Of a stretch of DNA of 17,799 bases, positions 7,831 through 14,121 are shown piece by piece (positions within the stretch are counted from its first letter, which is position 1; each line of letters starts with the position of its first letter). The translations under genes and the position numbers were made by a program. The notes beneath the pieces are model-generated. The model was given only the letters and a program-made list of their open reading frames with translations, was not told where the DNA came from and searched no databases. The stretch is from JAVBQU01 sp031548675 (lineage in GTDB: Bacteria > Bacteroidota > Bacteroidia > Bacteroidales > P3), in contig JAVBQU010000030.1 in assembly GCA_031548675.1 (NCBI GenBank), forward strand, positions 1-17,799, in the 5' to 3' direction.

Positions 7831-7841
7831 TGTTACCTTTG
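7811..7841 (+). promoter_or_regulatory. Promoter for the T9SS-sorted protein gene
   Basis: TACCTTTG (7834-7841) is an exact TAnnTTTG -7 box. TGTT (7811-7814) lies 19 bases upstream as a weak -33 element. The predicted start near 7848 gives a leader of about 84 nucleotides to the ATG at 7932. Confidence 0.6.
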
Positions 7842-7931
7842 TATACTAATAGTTTTGTAGTATTTAGCCGGTTTTGGGGCGTTACTAGATACTTCATTAT
7901 TTAAATATTCATACTTAAAAACATATCAATT

Positions 7932-8663
7932 ATGAAAAAGATATTATTCCTTACTACTGTTGTTTGTGCTGCTTTGTTTATAACGAAAGTACAAGCACAA
8001 AATTTTTCTGTTTTCCATGAAGGAGATTCTCTTTATGACGGGAAAGTATTAACATTAAGTAACTATGATGCCAATGAGGAAGCCATTGTTTGCTGGTTTG
8101 ATGTAAAAAACTTTACCAATGATTCTCTTCACATGTTTGCTCAAGCAGGCAATGTTTCTATAATTAATGGAGCTGTGCATGCTTTTTGCTGGGGTGTTTG
8201 TCCTGCAGGTTTTCCAGTAATCCCTTATGTTATTCCTGCTAATAGTGAAGCTGCTGAAAGACCTGATGGTAAATATATGCCTGAAGGGAATTTGGGTACA
8301 TCTCAAACATTTTATAAATTTTTCAGCGATAAAGGAAACGATACTGTAAAAATTATAGTTAACTACACCTACACTGCAACAGATGTTGCCAAAACACCAA
8401 AAGCAGTAGAAAATACATTATCTGCATTTCCTAATCCTGCAACTAATAATGTAACTATTAATTACAGTTTTAATGCCAATGGAAAACATCAACGTATTTT
8501 TATCAAAAACATTTTAGGTGTTAATGTAAAAGAAGTTGTGCTTAGTAACAATTCAGGAAAAATAAGTATTCCTATTGATGATTTGAATGCAGGTATTTAT
8601 TTCTATTCTTTACAGTCAGATGAGGAAATTCTAGCAACCAAAAAATTGGTTATCAAACGATAA
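7932..8663 (+). CDS. Secreted protein with type IX secretion C-terminal sorting domain
   Basis: A 243-residue protein with a signal peptide (cleavage after VQAQ, near residue 23), a 140-residue N-terminal domain I do not recognise, and a T9SS type A sorting domain at about 164-243. The sorting domain has the diagnostic AFPNPATNNVTINY opening, GVNVKEV, LNAGIYFYSL and the C-terminal KKLVIKR. Such proteins cross the outer membrane by the Por/T9SS machine and are released or anchored to surface lipopolysaccharide. The mature N-terminal domain has Cys54 and a CWGVC motif (Cys86, Cys90), set in GAVHAFCWGVCPAGFP, so a disulfide or thiol role is possible. It has its own promoter and a strong hairpin after it, and is followed by genes for further exported thiol proteins. 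Sorting domain: confident. Function: unknown. Confidence 0.87.
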   Translation: MKKILFLTTVVCAALFITKVQAQNFSVFHEGDSLYDGKVLTLSNYDANEEAIVCWFDVKNFTNDSLHMFAQAGNVSIINGAVHAFCWGVCPAGFPVIPYVIPANSEAAERPDGKYMPEGNLGTSQTFYKFFSDKGNDTVKIIVNYTYTATDVAKTPKAVENTLSAFPNPATNNVTINYSFNANGKHQRIFIKNILGVNVKEVVLSNNSGKISIPIDDLNAGIYFYSLQSDEEILATKKLVIKR

Positions 8664-8669
8664 AAACTT

Positions 8670-8699
8670 TAAGGGCTGAATTTTCAGCCCTTACTTATT
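8670..8699 (+). terminator. Hairpin terminator after the T9SS-sorted protein gene
   Basis: TAAGGGCTGA (8670-8679) pairs perfectly with TCAGCCCTTA (8684-8693) around a 4-base loop, just 7 bases past the stop codon. The following T-tract (CTTATTT) is short, so termination may be partial and could allow some read-through into the TlpA-like gene 65 bases downstream. Confidence 0.75.
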
Positions 8700-8728
8700 T
8701 AAAAACCAAATATTATATAGTTTTATTT

Positions 8729-9247
8729 ATGAAGAAAATAATTTTGATATTAACCGCAATTGCGTGTTTTGCAAATGTTCTCTCAGCACAAGAAAGCAAA
8801 AATCAATTACCCACTGTAACTTTAAAAACTATGGATGGTAAGAATTTCAATACCAATGAAATTCAAAATGATGGAAAGCCGATAATCATTTGCTTTTGGG
8901 CTACATGGTGTAAACCCTGTGTAAAAGAACTCAATGCTATGAACGAATATTATGCAGACTGGAAAGAAGAAACAGGCGTAAAGGTAGTTGCCATTTCTTT
9001 GGATGACAGCCGTTCAAGCGGAAGGGTACAGCCGGTAGTTAATGCTCAAGGATGGGAATATGATATTTTGCTAGACCAAAACGGAGATTTTAAACGAGCT
9101 ATGAATGTAGCTAATCCTCCCCATACTTTTATTTTAGATGGAACAGGAAAAGTAGTTTGGCAACATTCGTCTTATGCCGATGGTGGAGAACAAGAATATA
9201 TCAAGGTAGTTCGCCAAATTCTCAAAGGAGAACCCATTGAAGAATAA
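8729..9247 (+). CDS. TlpA-like periplasmic thioredoxin-family protein
   Basis: A 172-residue exported thiol-disulfide oxidoreductase. The signal peptide ends near LSAQ (residue 21). One TlpA/AhpC-type thioredoxin fold follows: ICFWATWCKPCVKEL holds the active-site CxxC (Cys61, Cys64), VKVVAISLDD is the TlpA-typical strand, and NPPHTFILD carries the cis-proline (Pro131) before the last strands. WCKPC with no extra domain resembles ResA/TlpA-type reductases that reduce specific envelope disulfides, for instance apocytochrome heme sites. The neighbours here are surface and outer-membrane proteins rather than cytochrome c genes, so the substrate may be one of them. No promoter of its own is evident; a 15-bp terminator follows directly. 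Confidence 0.9.
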   Translation: MKKIILILTAIACFANVLSAQESKNQLPTVTLKTMDGKNFNTNEIQNDGKPIIICFWATWCKPCVKELNAMNEYYADWKEETGVKVVAISLDDSRSSGRVQPVVNAQGWEYDILLDQNGDFKRAMNVANPPHTFILDGTGKVVWQHSSYADGGEQEYIKVVRQILKGEPIEE

Positions 9248-9264
9248 CTTACTTTTAATCAAAT

Positions 9265-9303
9265 AAAAATAGCTTCTATCACAGAAATAGAAGCTATTTT
9301 TTT
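9265..9303 (+). terminator. Strong rho-independent terminator after the TlpA-like gene
   Basis: AAAAATAGCTTCTAT (9265-9279) pairs base for base with ATAGAAGCTATTTTT (9287-9301) around a 7-base loop, ending in a run of T. The 15-bp stem with A-run and T-run flanks could work in both directions. It separates the TlpA-like gene from the DUF6029 gene. Confidence 0.88.
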
Positions 9304-9336
9304 ATCCCAAAAACAACTAAGAAACCATACATATTC

Positions 9337-9367
9337 TTTAGCAATTAAAACATTATTTGTAGCTTTG
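9337..9367 (+). promoter_or_regulatory. Promoter for the DUF6029 / Omp28-like pair
   Basis: TAGCTTTG (9360-9367) matches the -7 consensus exactly, with TTTA (9337-9340) 19 bases upstream. The inferred start near 9374 leaves about 26 nucleotides to the ATG at 9400. It lies directly after the terminator at 9265-9303, consistent with a fresh transcription unit. Confidence 0.68.
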
Positions 9368-9399
9368 CCAAAAATTTCACGTATAAACATTATAGATAA

Positions 9400-11079
9400 A
9401 TGCGAAAATATTTAGTCCTCATTGGTATAACAATTATACCTTTTTTCTTAAAAGCTCAAAGTAAGCTATTTGACAATGCAAAAGTAACCGGTAGTTTTCA
9501 AATTGATGGTCAATATTATTTCCCTGATGAAAAAATTGGTGTAAAGGAAGAAGATATTAAAGACAAAATCAAATCTCAAGGATATGGAACCGTTCAATAT
9601 GAACAAGGACATTTTTCTGCAGGCTTACGTTTTGAGTATTATTTAAATCCGCTTTTAGGCTATGATGCACAATATAAAGGTTATGGATTTCCCAATGCAT
9701 ATTTGACCTATAACTCAAAATTAATAGAAATTACACTAGGTAGTTTCTACGAACAATTTGGCAGCGGCTTAACCCTGCGCTCATACGAAGAAAGAACCTT
9801 AGGTATTGATAATTCCATTAGCGGAGCCCGTATTAAGGTTACACCTTTGGAAGGTATTACTTTGAAAGGTGTTATCGGCAAACAACGTTTTTATTGGAAT
9901 GAATTTGATAATGACCCAAGAGGTATTGTAAGAGGTTTGGATGGTGATTTTGCTATCAACGATTTAATACCTTCTTTCAAAGATAGTAAAGCCCGACTTA
10001 CAATTGGTGGAAGTTTTGTAAGCAAGTTCCAAGAGTCAACCAATAAATATGTTGTTAAAGACACCACTTTATTCCAATATAACTTTCCTGAAAATGTAGC
10101 CATCGGTTCGGCACGTGCTAAATTTTCTTATGAAGGATTTAGCTTACAAGGGGAATACGCCTATAAAGCTAATGACCCCAGCGGAGATAATAATTACATT
10201 TACAAACCGGGGGATGCTTTATTTTTAGAAACTTCTTACTCTATGAAGGGTTTCGCTGTAATTCTTTCAGCTAAAAGCATAGATAACATGAGTTTTCGAA
10301 GCGACCGTGCTGCTGTAGGTAATGCTTTAAATATCAACTATATTCCAACTTCTTCAAAACAGCACACCTATGCTCTTCCTGCTTTATATCCTTATGCTTC
10401 TCAGCCTAATGGCGAAGTAGCTTATCAAGGGGATATTTTATACACCATCAAGAAAGGAAGTAAATTAGGAGGTAAATATGGTACGGATATTCGCTTAAAT
10501 TATTCTCAGGTATATGAAAATAAAAAGACATATCCTGAAGGTCAAACAACTGCTGAAACAGGAACTGACGGATATACTTCTTCATTATTTGCTATGGGTG
10601 ATTTGGTCTATTTAAAAGACTTCAATGTAGAGGTATCACACCGATTCGGTAAAAACTGGAAAACTATTTTCGGATACTACAATCAAGTATATAATCAAGC
10701 TGTTGTAGAAAATCATCCGGAAGCACCCATCATTTATACCAACATCGCAGTAGCAGATGTAACCTATAAGATAAATGCTACTAATTCTATACGAGGAGAA
10801 TTGCAACATTTGTGGACTCATCAGGATGATGGAAACTGGGTAATGGGTTTATTGGAATATTCTATTGCTCCTACATGGTTTATCACCGTTTCCGATATGT
10901 ATAATTATGATGTAACAGATGCTCATTATTATAGTTTTGGTGGTGCTTATGCAAAAGGAGGAACCCGCATACAGCTATCTTATGGAAGAACCAGAGCGGG
11001 TATTACTTGTGCCGGCGGAGTATGCCGTGCAGTTCCTGCTTCTAATGGTTTTACTTTATCTATCATCTCTAACTTCTAA
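9400..11079 (+). CDS. DUF6029-family outer-membrane beta-barrel protein
   Basis: A 559-residue exported protein of unknown function. The signal peptide is MRKYLV plus a hydrophobic core ending LKAQ near residue 20. The mature protein is almost entirely amphipathic strand-and-turn sequence rich in Tyr, Phe and Gly: GSFQIDGQYYFPDEKIG at the start, ITLGSFYEQFGSGLTLRSYE, SISGARIKVTPLEGITLKGVIGKQRF, many later strands, and a C-terminal strand ending in Phe (SIISNF), the usual barrel end. The pattern matches the Bacteroidota family DUF6029 as I recall it. The only two cysteines in the whole chain, Cys537 and Cys542 (CAGGVC), lie 18-23 residues from the end and could form one disulfide. It is probably co-transcribed with the Omp28-like gene 68 bases downstream. 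Its cargo or partner is unknown. Confidence 0.77.
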   Translation: MRKYLVLIGITIIPFFLKAQSKLFDNAKVTGSFQIDGQYYFPDEKIGVKEEDIKDKIKSQGYGTVQYEQGHFSAGLRFEYYLNPLLGYDAQYKGYGFPNAYLTYNSKLIEITLGSFYEQFGSGLTLRSYEERTLGIDNSISGARIKVTPLEGITLKGVIGKQRFYWNEFDNDPRGIVRGLDGDFAINDLIPSFKDSKARLTIGGSFVSKFQESTNKYVVKDTTLFQYNFPENVAIGSARAKFSYEGFSLQGEYAYKANDPSGDNNYIYKPGDALFLETSYSMKGFAVILSAKSIDNMSFRSDRAAVGNALNINYIPTSSKQHTYALPALYPYASQPNGEVAYQGDILYTIKKGSKLGGKYGTDIRLNYSQVYENKKTYPEGQTTAETGTDGYTSSLFAMGDLVYLKDFNVEVSHRFGKNWKTIFGYYNQVYNQAVVENHPEAPIIYTNIAVADVTYKINATNSIRGELQHLWTHQDDGNWVMGLLEYSIAPTWFITVSDMYNYDVTDAHYYSFGGAYAKGGTRIQLSYGRTRAGITCAGGVCRAVPASNGFTLSIISNF

Positions 11080-11147
11080 ACTATTTAATTGTTTGTAAAT
11101 TAAAATCAATCATATTTATTTGTTTGATTTCACATAAAAATATAATT

Positions 11148-11966
11148 ATGAAAATAATAAAAAGCATAGGTATCCTTCTCATCACTTTAGCATGGTTCTG
11201 CTCCTGCGATAAACTCAATAAAAATGAATATTTAAAGCCGGTTGGAAAAGGTATAGATTCTACCACTGTCAAGCAAAATGTTTTGATAGAAGATTTTACA
11301 GGTACGAGATGTGTAAACTGTCCTGAGGCTAGCGAAATAATACACGTTTTACAAGCTGCTCACGGTGACCAAATAATTGCTATTGCTATCCATGTATCTA
11401 ATACTGATATTCCGGGCTTAGGTAGTGCCGATTCTATGATATGCCAAGCAGGTAAAGATCTCTATAATCGTTTTCTTCCACCGAGTTTACCTAACGGTAT
11501 GATTAACAGAAATACTTTTGGAACATCTTCCGTGCTTATTGACAAAGGCGCTTGGACACAAAAAGTTGAATCTTTATTAGGCAATGAACCTTTAGTTAAA
11601 CTTAAAGCAACATCGAGTGTAAGCGGGCAGAATGCCACTATAGTAGTAGATGCCGAAATATTGAAAGATATCAATAAAAAATTGAATATGGTAGTTATGA
11701 TTACAGAGGATAACATTGTAGGCAGACAATCGACTCCTGCAGGAGCCAAACTAGATTATGTACACCAGCATATATTGAGAGCAGGGGTCTCTCCTACTTT
11801 CGGCGATTTTATTGTAGATTCACCAAATCAAGGACAAAAATTTAGCAAATCGTATTCTTATGCATTGGATCCGAAATGGAACGTGCAAAATTGCCATGTG
11901 GTAGCTTATTTATTGGATGCTGATTCGGGCGAAGTGGTACAAGTGACACAGGTTAATATAAATTAA
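11148..11966 (+). CDS. Omp28-like lipoprotein with thioredoxin-type CxxC
   Basis: A 272-residue envelope lipoprotein. I start at ATG 11148 because it gives a compact lipoprotein signal (MKIIKSIGILLITLAWFCSC, Cys20 lipidated); an in-frame TTG at 11124 would add eight polar residues ahead of it. The mature protein begins with Asp and Lys. The N-terminal half is an Omp28-type thioredoxin-like domain: LIEDFTGTRCVNCPEA (Cys55, Cys58), IIAIAIHVSN, and SLPNGMINR with the cis-proline position Pro115. The C-terminal half (about 148-272) is a beta-rich domain ending VVQVTQVNIN. Omp28 proteins are immunogenic surface proteins of Porphyromonas and relatives; the redox role is inferred from CxxC. The stop codon abuts the stop of the convergent gene with no gap. 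Confidence 0.87.
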   Translation: MKIIKSIGILLITLAWFCSCDKLNKNEYLKPVGKGIDSTTVKQNVLIEDFTGTRCVNCPEASEIIHVLQAAHGDQIIAIAIHVSNTDIPGLGSADSMICQAGKDLYNRFLPPSLPNGMINRNTFGTSSVLIDKGAWTQKVESLLGNEPLVKLKATSSVSGQNATIVVDAEILKDINKKLNMVVMITEDNIVGRQSTPAGAKLDYVHQHILRAGVSPTFGDFIVDSPNQGQKFSKSYSYALDPKWNVQNCHVVAYLLDADSGEVVQVTQVNIN

Positions 11967-12779
11967 TCACTTAAACTTTACTGAATTAAGATCAATTCGA
12001 TGGGTTTTCTCATATTGGATAAACTTTTGTTTAACAACAAAAATGAGTGTGTATTCATCGGAAGTAAGAATAAAAGAATCAGATAGATTGCAGTAATTCA
12101 TAAAATCATCTATCAATTCATCGGGTAAGTTTGTTATCACTTTAATAATATTGCGGTTGTAGCGGTTTTCTACAGCCGCTTTTATTTTGTCTTCTTCCAG
12201 CAATTGATAATATTTCCGTTTCATAGCTTCTTTTTTTGAAAAAGCATTATATAGGGCTGTAATCGGACTTCCTACTACACCTACCTGATCTCCCATATTA
12301 TCGTCATGCTTTCTTCCATATCCTCCAATAGGCTGTTCTTTATATTCTTCTGTAGGAATTTTATCTTCTTCCACTTTCATGGTCAAGATTTTTTGCTTAA
12401 GCTGTTCGTAGGTATAACGAGGATAAATATCAACTTTATCTAATTCGTATACAATATCCCTCATTTCAACAATCATCAAACTATCTTGGATAATCATGGA
12501 ATAGGTAACTACTGCCTGCACAGAAGCATATCCTAAACAGCTAATAATAATAGAATCTCCTATTCCTGCCGGGATTTCAAAAAAACCTCCTTTTGCACTT
12601 ATAGTGCCTCTGTTTTGGGTTTTATTGATAATACTGGCGTTATCTATTCCATTCGATATGTATTTTTGAATAACACGCCCACGTACACCTGATCCATGCC
12701 AAAAAAATTGGGATTTTACCTGAGTGGTAAGACAGCTAAAAAGCAAAATTAAACCGTAAATATATTTACCGGGACTCAT
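11967..12779 (-). CDS. Exported CarboxypepD_reg-like domain protein
   Basis: A 270-residue protein with a signal peptide (hydrophobic stretch about 6-20, cleavage near VKSQ). The first domain (about 33-115) follows the carboxypeptidase-regulatory-like pattern: GVRGRVIQKYISNGIDNASI, a GTISAKGGFFEI turn, then DSIIISCLGY and strand-forming sequence ending VDIYPR. These beta-sandwich domains commonly lead Bacteroidota TonB receptors, but here no plug or barrel follows. The rest (about 116-270) is charged and mostly helical (YEQLKQKILTMKVEEDK, KRKYYQLLEEDKIKAA), with an LPDELIDDFMNYCNLSDSF segment. Free-standing versions of about this size are common and uncharacterised in Bacteroidota. A -7 box lies just upstream on the same strand. 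Function unknown. Confidence 0.68.
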   Translation of the reverse strand: MSPGKYIYGLILLFSCLTTQVKSQFFWHGSGVRGRVIQKYISNGIDNASIINKTQNRGTISAKGGFFEIPAGIGDSIIISCLGYASVQAVVTYSMIIQDSLMIVEMRDIVYELDKVDIYPRYTYEQLKQKILTMKVEEDKIPTEEYKEQPIGGYGRKHDDNMGDQVGVVGSPITALYNAFSKKEAMKRKYYQLLEEDKIKAAVENRYNRNIIKVITNLPDELIDDFMNYCNLSDSFILTSDEYTLIFVVKQKFIQYEKTHRIDLNSVKFK

Positions 12780-12798
12780 TTATCTATATTAGAGAATA

Positions 12799-12806
12799 CA
12801 AATATA
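12799..12806 (-). promoter_or_regulatory. -7 box for the CarboxypepD_reg-like gene
   Basis: CAAATATA on the plus strand reads TATATTTG leftward, an exact TAnnTTTG, 20 bases upstream of the start codon at 12779. The predicted leader is only about 14 nucleotides and no good -33 element is seen, so confidence is moderate. Confidence 0.45.
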
Positions 12807-12842
12807 CATGTAAAAATTTAGAAGTTCAGTTTTATTTTTTAC

Positions 12843-12872
12843 TTTATATGAAAGAAAAAATACGTAATTTTG
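12843..12872 (+). promoter_or_regulatory. Promoter for the TPP riboswitch-thiM transcript
   Basis: TAATTTTG (12865-12872) is an exact TAnnTTTG -7 box with TTTA (12843-12846) 18 bases upstream. Transcription would begin about 12879, just before the riboswitch aptamer. Confidence 0.68.
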
Positions 12873-12884
12873 TAATCGAATTTT

Positions 12885-12954
12885 GGGGGTGCCTTATAGC
12901 AGGCTGAGATTATACCCTTATAACCTGATTTGGATAATGCCAGCGTAGGGAAAA
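12885..12954 (+). ncRNA. TPP riboswitch (THI element)
   Basis: All core blocks of the thiamine pyrophosphate aptamer are present in order: GGGGTGCC (12886-12893), a short P3 hairpin (GCC 12891-12893 with GGC 12902-12904), CTGAGA (12904-12909), ACCC, ACCTGATTTGGATAATGCCA (12923-12942, the pyrophosphate-sensing helix region) and GCGTAGGGAA (12943-12952). The outer P1 helix can be closed by TTTT (12881-12884) with the A-run after 12951. Binding of TPP would be expected to lower expression of the downstream thiM. About 100 bases separate it from the start codon. Within that space GAGTA (13023-13027) can pair with TACTC (13036-13040), or GAGT with the later ACTC (13045-13048), near the initiation region. 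That suggests a translational switch, but the expression platform is not proven. Confidence 0.95.
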
Positions 12955-13054
12955 ATGTAATTGCTTCTATTTCTCTATCCTTTTCATTATCTTTCATCTT
13001 CAGGATATTTATTAATTAACTTGAGTAGTTTTTATTACTCTAAAACTCATTTTT

Positions 13055-13849
13055 ATGAAAGATATTGCAAGCTTATTGACTTCTGTTAGGGAAAAATCTC
13101 CTTTGGTACACAACATTACCAATTTTGTTGTAATGAATAATACTGCTAATGCACTACTTGCTACAGGAGCTTCTCCTATTATGTCTCATGCCATAGAGGA
13201 AGTTGAAGATATGGTATCTATCTGTAATTCGCTGGTAATTAATATTGGGACTTTAGATAGTGCTTTTGTCCAAGCGATGAAATCAGCAATGAAACAAGCC
13301 CGTATTTTAAATAAGCCCATTGTACTCGACCCTGTGGGAGCGGGAGCTACTCCTTATAGAAATAGGGTACTTCAGGAATTGCTAAATACAGCTGCGCCTG
13401 ACTATATACGCGGAAATGCTTCTGAAATTATGGCTTTAGCGGGTTTATCGGTACAAACTAAGGGTGTTGACAGTACCGAAAGTTCTATGGATAGTATTCA
13501 GGGTGCTCAAAAATTAAGTTTACAATACGATGCTGTAATTTGTGTAAGCGGAGAAATTGATATTGTAGTTTATCGAGACCAAATAATGAAAATTCATAAT
13601 GGACATCCAATGATGACCAAGGTTACCGGCATGGGATGTTCTGCTTCTGCTATTTTAGCGGCTTTTGCAGCTATTTCTTCGGATAAATTACAAGCTGCGG
13701 TGGCAGCTACGGCTTTTATTGCGATATGCGGAGAGCTAGCCGCAGCTAAATCTACAGGACCGGGTTCTCTCCAAATGAATATTTTAGATATAATGTATAA
13801 GCTTACTGAAAGTGAATTCTCCGATAATTTAAGAATTAATGCACTCTAA
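13055..13849 (+). CDS. thiM: Hydroxyethylthiazole kinase
   Basis: Cytoplasmic ribokinase-like enzyme of 264 residues (normal length) that phosphorylates 4-methyl-5-(2-hydroxyethyl)thiazole with ATP, the salvage entry of the thiazole half of thiamine. Signatures: PLVHNITNFVVMNNTANALLA near the N-terminus, GASPIMSHA, LVINIGTL, VLDPVGAGATP (residues 90-100), IRGNASEI (Asn121 to Glu124) and the ATP/anion-hole VTGMGCSASA with the family cysteine Cys195. The start is ATG 13055; the 100-base space to the riboswitch contains no other gene. It is alone: no thiE, thiD or thiC is adjacent, although thiM often sits with these. The TPP riboswitch upstream supports the call independently. Confidence 0.96.
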   Translation: MKDIASLLTSVREKSPLVHNITNFVVMNNTANALLATGASPIMSHAIEEVEDMVSICNSLVINIGTLDSAFVQAMKSAMKQARILNKPIVLDPVGAGATPYRNRVLQELLNTAAPDYIRGNASEIMALAGLSVQTKGVDSTESSMDSIQGAQKLSLQYDAVICVSGEIDIVVYRDQIMKIHNGHPMMTKVTGMGCSASAILAAFAAISSDKLQAAVAATAFIAICGELAAAKSTGPGSLQMNILDIMYKLTESEFSDNLRINAL

Positions 13850-13933
13850 AACCCATATTTTTCTGGTTGCTAATAAAATAATCTTTTATTTTCAAATAAA
13901 ATCGAGCTAAAATTAAGCTTTTACTTGTTTTTT

Positions 13934-13965
13934 CTTGTTTATATAAAGTTTTTCATGTACCTTTG
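13934..13965 (+). promoter_or_regulatory. Promoter for tRNA-Arg
   Basis: TACCTTTG (13958-13965) matches TAnnTTTG exactly and has CTTG (13934-13937) 20 bases upstream. Transcription would begin near 13972, about 10 bases before the mature tRNA end. Confidence 0.75.
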
Positions 13966-13981
13966 CATCCTCAAAAAGATT

Positions 13982-14055
13982 GGCTCCGTGGCTCAACTGA
14001 ATAGAGCATCTGACTACGGATCAGAAGGTTACAGGTTTGAATCCTGTCGGAGTCA
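13982..14055 (+). tRNA. tRNA-Arg (anticodon ACG)
   Basis: A complete 74-base cloverleaf. The acceptor stem is GGCTCCG with CGGAGTC (one G-U pair, discriminator A at 14055). The D-stem is GCTC with GAGC, the anticodon stem TCTGA with TCAGA around the loop CTACGGA (anticodon ACG, 14016-14018), and the T-stem ACAGG with CCTGT around TTTGAAT. A34 would be deaminated to inosine by TadA, reading CGU, CGC and CGA. CCA is not encoded (CTA follows the discriminator). The D-loop AACTGAATA has G18 but A at position 19, and the T-loop has T at position 56. The usual G19-C56 tertiary pair would thus be A19-U56. Base 15 is A and base 48 T, an A15-U48 Levitt pair. It stands alone, with its own promoter and terminator. 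Confidence 0.97.
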
Positions 14056-14064
14056 CTAAATGTA

Positions 14065-14100
14065 AAAAAACCCTTTAAACAAATGTTTAGAGGGTTTTTT
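14065..14100. terminator. Long, probably bidirectional terminator between tRNA-Arg and the rhomboid operon
   Basis: AAAAAACCCTTTAAAC (14065-14080) pairs with GTTTAGAGGGTTTTTT (14085-14100) around the loop AAAT: 16 pairs with one T-G wobble. The A-run at the left becomes a T-run on the other strand, so it can stop the tRNA transcript rightward. It can also stop the mutL-rhomboid operon leftward, whose last stop codon is 21 bases away. Confidence 0.92.
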
Positions 14101-14121
14101 GCATTATAAAAAACGATCCTA

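Noticed and set aside
7932..8663. T9SS-sorted protein as part of one operon with the TlpA-like gene
   Set aside because: A 10-bp G-C rich hairpin follows its stop codon immediately. Only partial read-through can be proposed, so a single operon is not claimed.
11124..11147. TTG start extending the Omp28-like protein by eight residues
   Set aside because: The extension adds polar residues ahead of a well-formed lipoprotein signal starting at ATG 11148.
12881..12960. Possibility of a small protein gene in the thiM leader
   Set aside because: The conserved bases match the TPP aptamer throughout, and no short frame there has a start with sensible coding content.
13884..13901. Perfect AT-only palindrome TTTTATTT-TC-AAATAAAA after thiM
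   Set aside because: It has no G-C pairs and only a 2-base centre. In such AT-rich intergenic DNA this can arise by chance and would make a very weak hairpin; it might assist thiM termination but cannot be supported.
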